A stretch of 6,104 bases of DNA from NCBI GenBank assembly GCA_031551595.1, contig JAVBNK010000059.1:1-6104 (forward strand). Reading direction: 5' to 3'. The notes beneath the pieces were generated by a model, which ran no database searches, was not told the DNA's origin, and was given only the letters and a program-made list of their open reading frames with translations. Both the position numbers and the translations under genes were made by a program. Positions 1-5,145 of this stretch are shown in pieces (the stretch's first letter is position 1; the number at the start of each line of letters is the position of its first letter). Origin of the DNA: JAVBOW01 sp031551595 (GTDB taxonomy: Bacteria > Bacteroidota > Bacteroidia > Bacteroidales > Rikenellaceae).

Positions 1-40
1 CGAGGTGTTTTTTTGCCCTTACTTCGTTCGCTGCGCCCAT
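1..40 (-). CDS. rsmA: Probable RsmA/KsgA 16S rRNA dimethyladenosine transferase, N-terminal 13 codons only
   Basis: Reading leftward from the ATG at 40 gives MGAANEVRAKKHL, and the next codon begins with G before the window ends. The family (RsmA/KsgA, which dimethylates two adjacent adenosines near the 3' end of 16S rRNA) typically opens with a basic stretch followed by K-K-x-L-G-Q-H-F-L, and VRAKKHL-G fits that opening. The gene runs off the left edge, so no catalytic motif is visible and the call rests on about eight residues plus the promoter just upstream. The codons for the two lysines lie in a run of seven A's. The start could also lie a few codons further in. The assignment is an inference. 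Confidence 0.6.
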   Translation of the reverse strand, partial: MGAANEVRAKKHL

Positions 41-56
41 AGGTGAGTTTTGGCCG

Positions 57-90
57 CAAAGATACGAATTTTATTGACTCCCCGTCCAAA
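57..90 (-). promoter_or_regulatory. Bacteroidetes-type promoter for the left-edge gene
   Basis: On the minus strand TATCTTTG at 64-57 matches the Bacteroidetes -7 consensus TAnnTTTG exactly. A TTTG lies upstream at 90-87, with a 22-base spacer that is slightly longer than the usual 19-21. Transcription would begin near 50, giving a leader of only about ten bases before the ATG at 40. The -33 element overlaps the T-run of the adjacent terminator-like hairpin. Confidence 0.55.
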
Positions 91-119
91 AACCCCGTCG
101 ATTCACAGGCCGCGACGGG
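88..119 (-). terminator. Probable Rho-independent terminator, minus strand
   Basis: A 7-bp perfect stem (CCCGTCG at 94-100 with CGACGGG at 113-119, 12-base loop) is followed on the minus strand by one more G and five T's (92-88). It would end leftward transcription from the integrase-remnant region before the promoter of the left-edge gene. The loop is longer than ideal, so the call is moderate. Confidence 0.45.
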
Positions 120-308
120 TCTTGCCCCAGCACCCTGTTCCGGGTAAGCGAATCATTATAAAGCCCGTTTATCCTCGCCTATGCCGAAAAAACGGCATCG
201 ATATAACCCGCTAAATCTTCCTTGAAGGATTTCGGCGGACAGTAAATAAACAACCCCGCAGCAAGCCACGGGGTATTGTAAAGGCTGCGATTGCCTGGGA
301 CAATCGCC

Positions 309-359
309 ATCTCCCGCGGCTCGAAATCTCCGATTCCGACCCCCGCAGCCGCGGGAGAT
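309..359. repeat. 13-bp perfect inverted repeat, 25-base loop
   Basis: ATCTCCCGCGGCT at 309-321 is the exact reverse complement of AGCCGCGGGAGAT at 347-359. The arms are 10 of 13 G or C and would form a very stable hairpin on either strand. No T-run follows in either direction, so it is not a standard terminator. One arm shares CGCGGCTCG with a further inverted copy at 421-429. Confidence 0.85.
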
Positions 360-437
360 AGAGGCAGGATCGCCGCAACCGACGCTGCGAGCGAGGGCAG
401 GGGTCGCTTGCGAGCTATGCCGAGCCGCGAGGAGGAA

Positions 438-456
438 ACCCATGCATCGCATGGGT
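438..456. repeat. 8-bp perfect hairpin with 3-base loop
   Basis: ACCCATGC (438-445) and GCATGGGT (449-456) are exact reverse complements around ATC. It lies about 13 bases from a tRNA T-arm-like stretch (469-482) and close to where integrase similarity fades. A recombination site, a structural hairpin or chance are all possible. Confidence 0.75.
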
Positions 457-544
457 AACCAAACCGGCGGGGAATCGAACCCATAGAGATTGAATTCCAC
501 ATGGATACGGGGACAATAATCTTCCCTCGACCATGCTTATACAC

Positions 545-1071
545 AAATTGGCTCAACATGGTTTCCCTGCAATTCCGCTTTTTAAGCCAGTCCTCGTAAC
601 GCTTTAGAAATTGTGGGTCAATCTCCCGAAACCGAATATCGAGGCGGCCAGACGTAAAATTCCGCAGGGAATCGAGGGAGTATTTAAAACCTCCGCATTG
701 CCTGACTTGTCCTCGCTTTCCAGTTTGGCGATCAGATATGAATAGGACGATTCGACACTTTGGAATTGCGTTTTGCGGTCGAGAGTGGAAACGGGCGTTT
801 TCGGGGTGTATTCTTTTTGTTCTGCTGTAAGGTCAAGAATAAGGTCGTTGTACTCAATAGCTTTGCTTGCGATTAGTTTTTCAAGCTTCTCCTTGTTCGG
901 ACAATTTCGTTTCGGCTTGTTCTTTTTGAAGTCCCAGAATTGGGGCAAAACCGATATGCCAAGACCGATGTATTTCTTTTTCCCGTCTTTGCATATGCGA
1001 ATCATTAATGGATGCTCGCCATTTGCGAGAGTTTTTGATTTGTAACACAAGATGTTAATGCCTGTTGCCAT
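545..1071 (-). pseudogene. Broken Bacteroidetes-type tyrosine recombinase (phage/transposon integrase), frameshifted and lacking its catalytic domain
   Basis: From the ATG at 1071 the protein begins MATGINILCYKSKTLANGEH and continues with IRICKDGKKKYIGLGISV and a W-D-F-x-K-N-K-P block. This is the arm-type DNA-binding domain of Bacteroidetes tyrosine recombinases (about residues 1-90). A core-binding (SAM-like) domain starts near FQSVESSYSYL. After GNAEV the frame goes off and stops at 604. Moving into the neighbouring frame at the T run 689-686 restores family-like sequence (FKYSLDSLRNFTSG, then IDPQFLKRYEDWLKKR). One missing T explains this. Similarity fades near 545, and the catalytic R, H-x-x-R and Y residues are absent, so the enzyme cannot be active. 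A longer reading from a TTG at 1134 adds 21 unlikely residues. Base composition is AT-richer (27 G/C of 60 at 781-840) than the transporter genes (42 of 60 at 4201-4260), as expected of acquired DNA. It sits next to the 3' end of tRNA-Pro, a typical integration site. Confidence 0.85.
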
Positions 1072-1146
1072 GTGGTTTTCCGGTTTAACTCTCGGTTTAA
1101 CTTTAAGCCAAAAACAGCCATAAAACCACTCCAAAATTCAGGACAC

Positions 1147-1180
1147 AAAAAAACGACTTGCATTTCTGCAAATCGTTTTT
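1147..1180. terminator. Bidirectional Rho-independent terminator after tRNA-Pro
   Basis: A 10-bp stem (1153-1162 with 1167-1176, one G-T pair) closes a four-base loop that reads GAAA on the minus strand. The A run 1147-1153 gives seven T's on the minus strand, and the plus strand has five T's at 1176-1180, so it should work in both directions. On the minus strand it ends the tRNA-Pro transcript and separates it from the integrase remnant. Confidence 0.85.
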
Positions 1181-1209
1181 CTATAAGCCTGAAGCCCTCT
1201 TTTTAGTTG

Positions 1210-1284
1210 TCGGGATACCAGGATTCGAACCTGGGACCCCCTGCTCCCAAAGCAGGTGCGCTAACCGGACTGCGCTACATCCCG
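1210..1284 (-). tRNA. tRNA-Pro, anticodon TGG
   Basis: The minus strand gives a complete cloverleaf of 75 bases. The acceptor stem is CGGGATG/TATCCCG with one G-T pair and discriminator A. The D arm contains AGCGCAGTCCGGTTAGCGC, the anticodon stem-loop is CCTGC-TTTGGGA-GCAGG, and the T arm is CCAGG-TTCGAAT-CCTGG. The anticodon TGG reads proline codons. CCA is not encoded (the bases after the discriminator are CAAC), as is usual in Bacteroidetes. No Bacteroidetes -7/-33 pair is visible between it and the rpsT terminator. That 248-base gap (1285-1532) holds only a pyrimidine-rich plus strand with three repeats of the type aATCTCTCT (1341-1350, 1401-1408, 1415-1424). The 3' end faces the integrase remnant. 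Confidence 0.97.
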
Positions 1285-1532
1285 AATATCCCCGGCCAAC
1301 CGCCGGCACCCCTGTAAATGCGGAAAAATCCCTCCCTGCAAATCTCTCTCCCATTCGTCCGGAGCCACACACTGAATCACCCACTATACTCCGGCCGAAC
1401 ATCTCTCTTTCCGCAATCTCTCTCTCGCTCCCGCCCTTCCGTCCAAATACGGCAGGCCCCTGACATTTATACCGGCTACGCTGCGGAAGGGCCTTCTCTC
1501 CTCCCCGGCTTACGCACCGGGACACCGCTAAC

Positions 1533-1558
1533 AAAAAAAGCTACCGGCAGGTAGCTTT
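1533..1558 (-). terminator. Rho-independent terminator of the tRNA-Glu/rpsT unit
   Basis: On the minus strand AAAGCTACC and GGTAGCTTT (1558-1550 and 1545-1537) form a perfect 9-bp stem around a four-base loop and run into seven T's (1539-1533). It begins about 20 bases after the rpsT stop codon. The A/T flank gives it some activity in the other direction as well. Confidence 0.92.
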
Positions 1559-1578
1559 GCATACACTGGCCCCGCGCA

Positions 1579-1830
1579 CTACATCGCATTGACATGCAAC
1601 TGCAGGCTGCTCTTGAGGTTGCCCGCCTTGTTCTTGTGGATGATGTTGCGCTTGGCAAGCTTATCCAGCATGGCGGTCACCTTCGGAAGCAACGCTTCGG
1701 CAGCGCCCTTGTCGGCAGTGCCACGCAGCGCCTTGACGGCGTTACGGGTGGTCTTGTGATAATATTTGTTATGCGCCTTCTTAGTGACAGTCTGGCGGAT
1801 ACGTTTCTCGGACGACTTGTGGTTTGCCAT
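1579..1830 (-). CDS. rpsT: 30S ribosomal protein S20 (bS20)
   Basis: The 83-residue product begins MANHKSSEKRIRQTVTKKAH, the hallmark S20 opening: A-N-H-K-S-S/A-x-K-R-x-R, then a lysine-rich helical bundle with NK and a TRNAVKALR segment. It continues with a conserved KGAAEALLPKVTAMLDKLAKR block and the C-terminal IIHKNKAGNLKSSL motif. S20 binds 16S rRNA early in assembly of the small subunit. The length matches the family. An in-frame ATG at 1857 would add MPLIYKIRK, which is not part of S20, so the start at 1830 is preferred. Its upstream bases are AT-rich (AATTAGAAAA before the ATG) without a Shine-Dalgarno sequence, as is common in Bacteroidetes. It lies 63 bases downstream of tRNA-Glu with no terminator between and very likely shares that promoter. 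A strong terminator follows. Confidence 0.98.
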   Translation of the reverse strand: MANHKSSEKRIRQTVTKKAHNKYYHKTTRNAVKALRGTADKGAAEALLPKVTAMLDKLAKRNIIHKNKAGNLKSSLQLHVNAM

Positions 1831-1893
1831 TTTTCTAATTTTGTAAATTAAGGGCACTTCAAAGGACCCAGCCTTTTCCGCACCCCCCTGTTG

Positions 1894-1965
1894 TAGCCCA
1901 TAGGAGAATCGAACTCCTCTTTCAAGAATGAAAATCTTGCGTCCTAACCGATAGACGAATGGGCC
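1894..1965 (-). tRNA. tRNA-Glu, anticodon TTC
   Basis: The minus strand folds into a 72-base cloverleaf. The acceptor is GGCCCAT/ATGGGCT with a G-T first pair and discriminator A. The D arm contains GTCTATCGGTTAGGAC, the anticodon stem-loop is CAAGA-TTTTCAT-TCTTG, and the T arm is AGGAG-TTCGATT-CTCCT. The anticodon TTC specifies glutamate. CCA is not encoded. It is the first gene after the promoter at 2027-1997 and precedes rpsT in the same direction. Confidence 0.96.
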
Positions 1966-1996
1966 AAAATGTGTCGCTGGGATTATTTCAGCGGTG

Positions 1997-2027
1997 CAAA
2001 GGTAAGTAAATTCCGATTACCTGCAAA
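1997..2027 (-). promoter_or_regulatory. Bacteroidetes-type promoter for tRNA-Glu and rpsT
   Basis: Minus strand TTTG (2027-2024), a 19-base spacer and TACCTTTG (2004-1997) match both elements of the Bacteroidetes primary sigma factor consensus (TTTG at -33, TAnnTTTG at -7) with ideal spacing. Transcription should start near 1990, about 25 bases before the mature tRNA 5' end at 1965. It lies just past the end of the transporter operon (stop at 2058), which shows no clear terminator of its own. Confidence 0.85.
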
Positions 2028-2057
2028 TTTTTACCGGTTTTTTTTCGCATTTTTTTC

Positions 2058-2846
2058 CTACGGCAATTTCCCGCGCAGCCGTACCGCATAGTCCGACTCA
2101 TCGAAGCGCAGCGAGGTGCTTTCGAAAAGTTGCTGTATCTCACCGCGTTCAACCAACTGCGCCGCCGTGCCGTAATGGAACCGTCCGCCGTCGATCATCG
2201 CGATCGTGTCGCACAACTCCAGCGCAATGCTCAGGTCATGGGTCGAGAAGATAATGCTTTTACCCTGCTTATGCGCCAGTTCACGCAGCAGCAGGCATAT
2301 TTCATACTTGTTCGGCAGGTCGAGGAAGGCCGTTGGCTCGTCGAGCAGGATAATCGGCGTGTCCTGGGCCAGCGCACGGGCGATCATCACCCGCTGGCGT
2401 TCGCCGTCGCTGAGCGTGTCCATACTTTCCGCCGCAAAATCGCCCATCCCCACCAGCGCGAGCGCACGTTCGACATGGCGGCGGTCGTCGTCCGTAAGAC
2501 GGCCGATCCAGTTCGTGTAGGGCGCACGTCCGAGGCCCGCCACATCTTCCACCCGCAGGTTGGTGATGCGCACCTCGTCCGTTGAAACGAAGCTGATCAT
2601 TTCGGCCACGCGCCGCGGGTGCAGTTCGCCCAGAGGCCGCCCGTCGATCGAAATCTCACCCCGCATGGGTTTCGCCAAACCCGCGATGGTGCGCAATAAC
2701 GTGCTTTTCCCGGTGCCATTGCGGCCGATGAGCGCCGTGAACTCGCCCCACCCGAAGCCAATGTCGGCCCCCTCGAAGAGCATCCGCCCGCCGTAGCCCA
2801 ATGCCACGCCGTGCAGCTCGATCGTGTATATCCTCCGCTCGTCCAT
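2058..2846 (-). CDS. ABC transporter ATP-binding protein, FecE/BtuD/FhuC type
   Basis: This 262-residue ATPase powers the neighbouring permease from the cytoplasmic side. In order it shows Walker A GRNGTGKST (41-49), the signature LSDGE (145-149) followed by RQRVMIARAL, Walker B IILLDE (165-170) with catalytic Glu170, the D-loop around LD at 175-176, and the switch histidine in STHD (His203). Length and motif order fit the importers for iron chelates, heme and vitamin B12. The usual Q-loop glutamine (YVPQ or similar) is not seen: the equivalent stretch reads ISFVSTDE (84-91). Similar replacements are, to my recollection, frequent in Bacteroidetes relatives, so function is probably kept. The start overlaps the permease stop by one base (TGATG), a sign of translational coupling. 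The substrate cannot be told from this subunit. Confidence 0.96.
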   Translation of the reverse strand: MDERRIYTIELHGVALGYGGRMLFEGADIGFGWGEFTALIGRNGTGKSTLLRTIAGLAKPMRGEISIDGRPLGELHPRRVAEMISFVSTDEVRITNLRVEDVAGLGRAPYTNWIGRLTDDDRRHVERALALVGMGDFAAESMDTLSDGERQRVMIARALAQDTPIILLDEPTAFLDLPNKYEICLLLRELAHKQGKSIIFSTHDLSIALELCDTIAMIDGGRFHYGTAAQLVERGEIQQLFESTSLRFDESDYAVRLRGKLP

Positions 2847-3865
2847 CAGAAAAACCTCCGGTTACGCATGATCACGATCACCACGACCGGGATGCCCAGC
2901 AGCGCCGTGACCGTATTGATCGGCAGTTTCATATCCATCGCCCCGGGCAGCTGCGAGGCGATGTCGCACAGCAGCATCACGGCCGCCCCCAGCATGATCG
3001 ACCCGGGCATCAGCACCCGGTGGTCGGCCTCGGAGAAGAGCATCCGGGCCATGTGGGGCACGGCGATGCCGATGAAGCCGATCGGGCCGCAGAAGGCAGT
3101 CACGGTGCCGGCCAGCAGCGTCGTGCTGACGAACAGCAGCGTGCGCATCGCCCCCACGTTCACCCCCATCGTACGGGCGTAGTTCTCGCCCAGCAGCAAG
3201 ATATTCAACGGCTTTATCAGATATACCGACAACACTAAACCCGCCAGGACCACCGGCAGCAGGATCCATAGTTGCTGCACCGAAACGCCGCCCAGGTTGC
3301 CCATCGTCCACACGACATAGGATTTGACCGCTCCTTCGGGACTGAAATATTGCAGCAGTTCGACGAAGGCCGACGCCGCGCTGCCGAACATCATCCCCAG
3401 GATCAGCACGGCCATGATATCCTTGATGCGCGCCGACACGGCCGTGATCATCACCAGGATGAGCGCCGCGCCGACCCACGCCGCACCCACCGTACCCACG
3501 TCGCGCAGCACGTCCGATGCCGCGCCCGCCCCCAGCAGCGGCAGCCCCAGCATGAACAGCGCCACGCCCAGGCTCGCCCCGGAGCTGATCCCCCGCACGT
3601 CGGGCCCGGCCAGCGGGTTGCGGACAAGAGTCTGCATCTGCAACCCCGACGCCGACAGCGCCGCCCCGGCCAGCAGGGCGACCACCGCCTTGGGCAGCCG
3701 TATGCGCAGGATCACCGAATCGGCCACCGGGTCGCCGCTGCCGCCGCCCAATGCCGCCCAGATGCCGTCCAGCGGGATCATCGTCTTGCCCAGCACCACG
3801 TCGGCGACGAACAGCGCCGCGATCGCCACGCCCAACAATATGAAATATAGCTTTTTACGCGTCAT
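2846..3865 (-). CDS. FecCD/BtuC-family ABC importer permease
   Basis: This 339-residue, strongly hydrophobic protein belongs to the type II importer permeases (FecCD family, about ten transmembrane helices, working as a homodimer in the inner membrane). Family hallmarks are LRIRLPKAVVALLAGAALS (53-71), QTLVRNPLAGPDVRGISSG (78-96), the cytoplasmic coupling segment around LLLGENYARTMGVNV (223-237), CGPIGFIGIAVPHMARML (259-276) and the end block LPINTVTALLGIP (314-326). Residues 1-25 form the first helix after a short basic start (MTRKK). The ATG at 3865 directly follows the TGA of the small ORF upstream, and the stop overlaps the ATPase start. The length is normal and nothing looks truncated. 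The substrate could be a ferric siderophore, heme or cobalamin. Confidence 0.96.
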   Translation of the reverse strand: MTRKKLYFILLGVAIAALFVADVVLGKTMIPLDGIWAALGGGSGDPVADSVILRIRLPKAVVALLAGAALSASGLQMQTLVRNPLAGPDVRGISSGASLGVALFMLGLPLLGAGAASDVLRDVGTVGAAWVGAALILVMITAVSARIKDIMAVLILGMMFGSAASAFVELLQYFSPEGAVKSYVVWTMGNLGGVSVQQLWILLPVVLAGLVLSVYLIKPLNILLLGENYARTMGVNVGAMRTLLFVSTTLLAGTVTAFCGPIGFIGIAVPHMARMLFSEADHRVLMPGSIMLGAAVMLLCDIASQLPGAMDMKLPINTVTALLGIPVVVIVIMRNRRFF

Positions 3866-4012
3866 TCAAATTACTATATCATGTTTCCGGGACGCAGCCA
3901 GCGGAGAAACGGAATCGGAGTCGAAGACGACAGATCGCGACCCTCCGCCGCCGATGGCTGCGGGCCGCCAGTCTTGCCGCGCAAGACTGAAATACGATTT
4001 AATTCCCTCCAT
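3866..4012 (-). CDS. Possible 48-residue small protein filling the gap between binding protein and permease
   Basis: The ATG at 4012 overlaps the TAA of the binding-protein gene by one base (TAATG), and the TGA at 3866 touches the permease ATG (TGAATG). The reading frame therefore fills the 146-base gap exactly. The product begins MEGIKSYFSLARQDWRPAAI and contains a GGGGSRS stretch. It has no transmembrane helix, no signal peptide and no family I recognise. The 9-bp hairpin at 3969-3989 falls within codons 11-17. The same spacing could simply be an untranslated intercistronic region that happens to be open, or a reading frame that keeps ribosomes moving to the permease start. The stop/start geometry is the main support, and it is weak without homologues. 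Confidence 0.35.
   Translation of the reverse strand: MEGIKSYFSLARQDWRPAAIGGGGSRSVVFDSDSVSPLAASRKHDIVI
3969..3989. promoter_or_regulatory. Perfect 9-bp intercistronic hairpin
   Basis: CAGTCTTGC (3969-3977) and GCAAGACTG (3981-3989) are exact reverse complements around a three-base loop. In the mRNA it would sit 23 bases after the binding-protein stop codon. No T-run follows, so it is not a standard terminator. In binding-protein transporter operons such hairpins often shield the upstream message from 3' exonucleases and so raise the amount of binding protein relative to permease (as known for malE-malF). That role here is an inference. Confidence 0.6.
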
Positions 4013-5145
4013 TATTCCAACCGCCTGAAATAGGTGAACCGATGCCCCGGCAGAAGTTCCGGATGCAGGATGGCGATCATGTCCCGCAGCACCAGGTTGG
4101 GATAGACCGTGCCCGATTCCCAGAAGTCGCTGCCTCCCCCGGGGGTCGAGCGCAGCGTGTTGTTCCACACCCGGCCCTTCACCACCGGCGGGATCGTCCG
4201 CAGGCCCGGATTGGCCCTCAGCAGGTCGGCCATCGACCCCGCGTCGTTGGGACTGAGCCAGAAATCGGCCCCCGAAGCGTATACAAAGGACTGTTCGGCG
4301 CCGATCGCACGGCTCTGTTCCGAATCGACCCCCTCGCACACGTACCGCCCCCCCGCATCGCGGATCAGCGCCACCATATAGCTGCGGTCGCCCGGCACGA
4401 ACCACGTATCCTTCCACGGCGCGTTGAGCATCACCCCGGGGCGTTCCGTCACGCCTGCCGCCAACGCCTGCGCCGCCTCGTAATCCCGGCGAACCGCCTC
4501 GAAAATGGCTTCGCCCCGTTCGCGGCACCCGAACATCTCGCCGAAAACCACCGCCCATTCGGCCTTGCCCAGCGGGGTAGGCTCCAGATACTCGCCGATC
4601 ATCACCACAGGCACGCCCAACTCCTTCATCTTGTCGATCGCAGGCAATTTCTCACCCGCCACGCTGTACATCAGCACCACGTCGGGCCGCAGCGTCAGCA
4701 GCAATTCATAATCGATATTGCCCTCGTAGCCCACGTCGCGCACCTCCCCGCGGGCGCCGCGGGCGCGGATCGTATCGTTGGTAATGTAACGTATTCCCGA
4801 AACCGCCCTGACGGCATCCGCAGCCCCCAACGCCTCCATGAAAGCGATGTGCGACGAGGACATGCACGCCACGCGCGTGATCCGCGCAGGCAGCGCCACC
4901 CCCTCGAAACCCGCCGGGGTCTTGCCGTCCCCGCGGGGTATAAAGACACGGTGATTCACACCCTGCGCCCCCTGCCACGGGTTGGTCACCTCGATTACCG
5001 AGCCGCCCTCCGTGCCATAAATGGCAAACCCGCGCGCATGTGCGGGCATGTACAATGTATCGGCATACGCCGCCTGCGGCCTCCCGCCCGTATGGCAGCC
5101 GCATAGCACCCAACCCGAACATAAAAGGATGAAAAGCCGCCTCAT
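4012..5145 (-). CDS. Lipoprotein periplasmic substrate-binding protein of a BtuF/FepB-type ABC importer
   Basis: The 377-residue protein begins MRRLFILLCSGWVLCGC: two arginines, a hydrophobic core and a lipobox-like LCG|C, so Cys17 is probably lipidated and the protein tethered to the periplasmic membrane. A two-lobed metal-chelate binding domain (periplasmic binding protein family PF01497) follows, with RITRVACMSSSHIAFMEALG (88-107), NIDYELLLTLRPDVVLMY (143-160), KELGVPVVMIGEY (174-186) and a C-terminal block with the pattern SGTVYPNLVLRDMIAILHPE (344-363). It would capture the ligand and hand it to the permease. Frame-wise the reading could start at 5253, but the 36 extra residues lack a signal peptide. 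The ATG at 5145 has AAGGA just upstream and overlaps the previous stop (ATGA), so 5145 is preferred. The ligand (siderophore, heme or corrinoid) is undetermined. Confidence 0.93.
   Translation of the reverse strand: MRRLFILLCSGWVLCGCHTGGRPQAAYADTLYMPAHARGFAIYGTEGGSVIEVTNPWQGAQGVNHRVFIPRGDGKTPAGFEGVALPARITRVACMSSSHIAFMEALGAADAVRAVSGIRYITNDTIRARGARGEVRDVGYEGNIDYELLLTLRPDVVLMYSVAGEKLPAIDKMKELGVPVVMIGEYLEPTPLGKAEWAVVFGEMFGCRERGEAIFEAVRRDYEAAQALAAGVTERPGVMLNAPWKDTWFVPGDRSYMVALIRDAGGRYVCEGVDSEQSRAIGAEQSFVYASGADFWLSPNDAGSMADLLRANPGLRTIPPVVKGRVWNNTLRSTPGGGSDFWESGTVYPNLVLRDMIAILHPELLPGHRFTYFRRLE

Larger units (their letters stand above)
120..544. other. GC-rich stretch without a recognisable gene, rich in inverted repeats
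   Basis: No protein family is recognisable here in either strand. Two overlapping minus-strand reading frames cross it (500-156 and 559-179), but neither gives a sequence I recognise and each is explained by the absence of stops in GC-rich DNA. The frame ending at 179 is also the one that would continue the integrase if its frameshift were repaired. The DNA holds a 13-bp perfect inverted repeat (309-321/347-359), an 8-bp stem with one mismatch (387-394/404-411), an 8-bp perfect stem with a 3-base loop (438-445/449-456), and a CGCGGCTCG/CGAGCCGCG pair (315-323/421-429). At 469-482 a 14-base stretch resembles a tRNA T-arm. It is probably a junction between an inserted element and the chromosome, a decayed repeat, or a structured RNA. 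Confidence 0.5.

Noticed and set aside
156..500. Minus-strand reading frame of 114 codons
   Set aside because: It overlaps another open frame in GC-rich hairpin DNA, and its residues (many R, G, C) look like a frame shadow with no recognisable family.
1158..1463. Plus-strand reading frame of 101 codons
   Set aside because: It translates the antisense of tRNA-Pro (the GIPGFEPGTPCSQSRCANRT stretch), a well-known false protein in databases.
1181..1534. Minus-strand reading frame of 117 codons
   Set aside because: It runs through tRNA-Pro and its gap, has no family resemblance, and is explained by the tRNA sequence.
2001..2021. GGTAA/TTACC inverted repeat as terminator of the transporter operon
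   Set aside because: Only a 5-bp A/T-rich stem without a T-run. The sequence is better explained as the tRNA-Glu promoter spacer and -7 element.
2130..5106. Long plus-strand frames opposite the transporter genes
   Set aside because: They are rich in His, Arg and Gln or Pro and lie antisense to well-supported genes. They arise from the third-position GC bias of the real genes.
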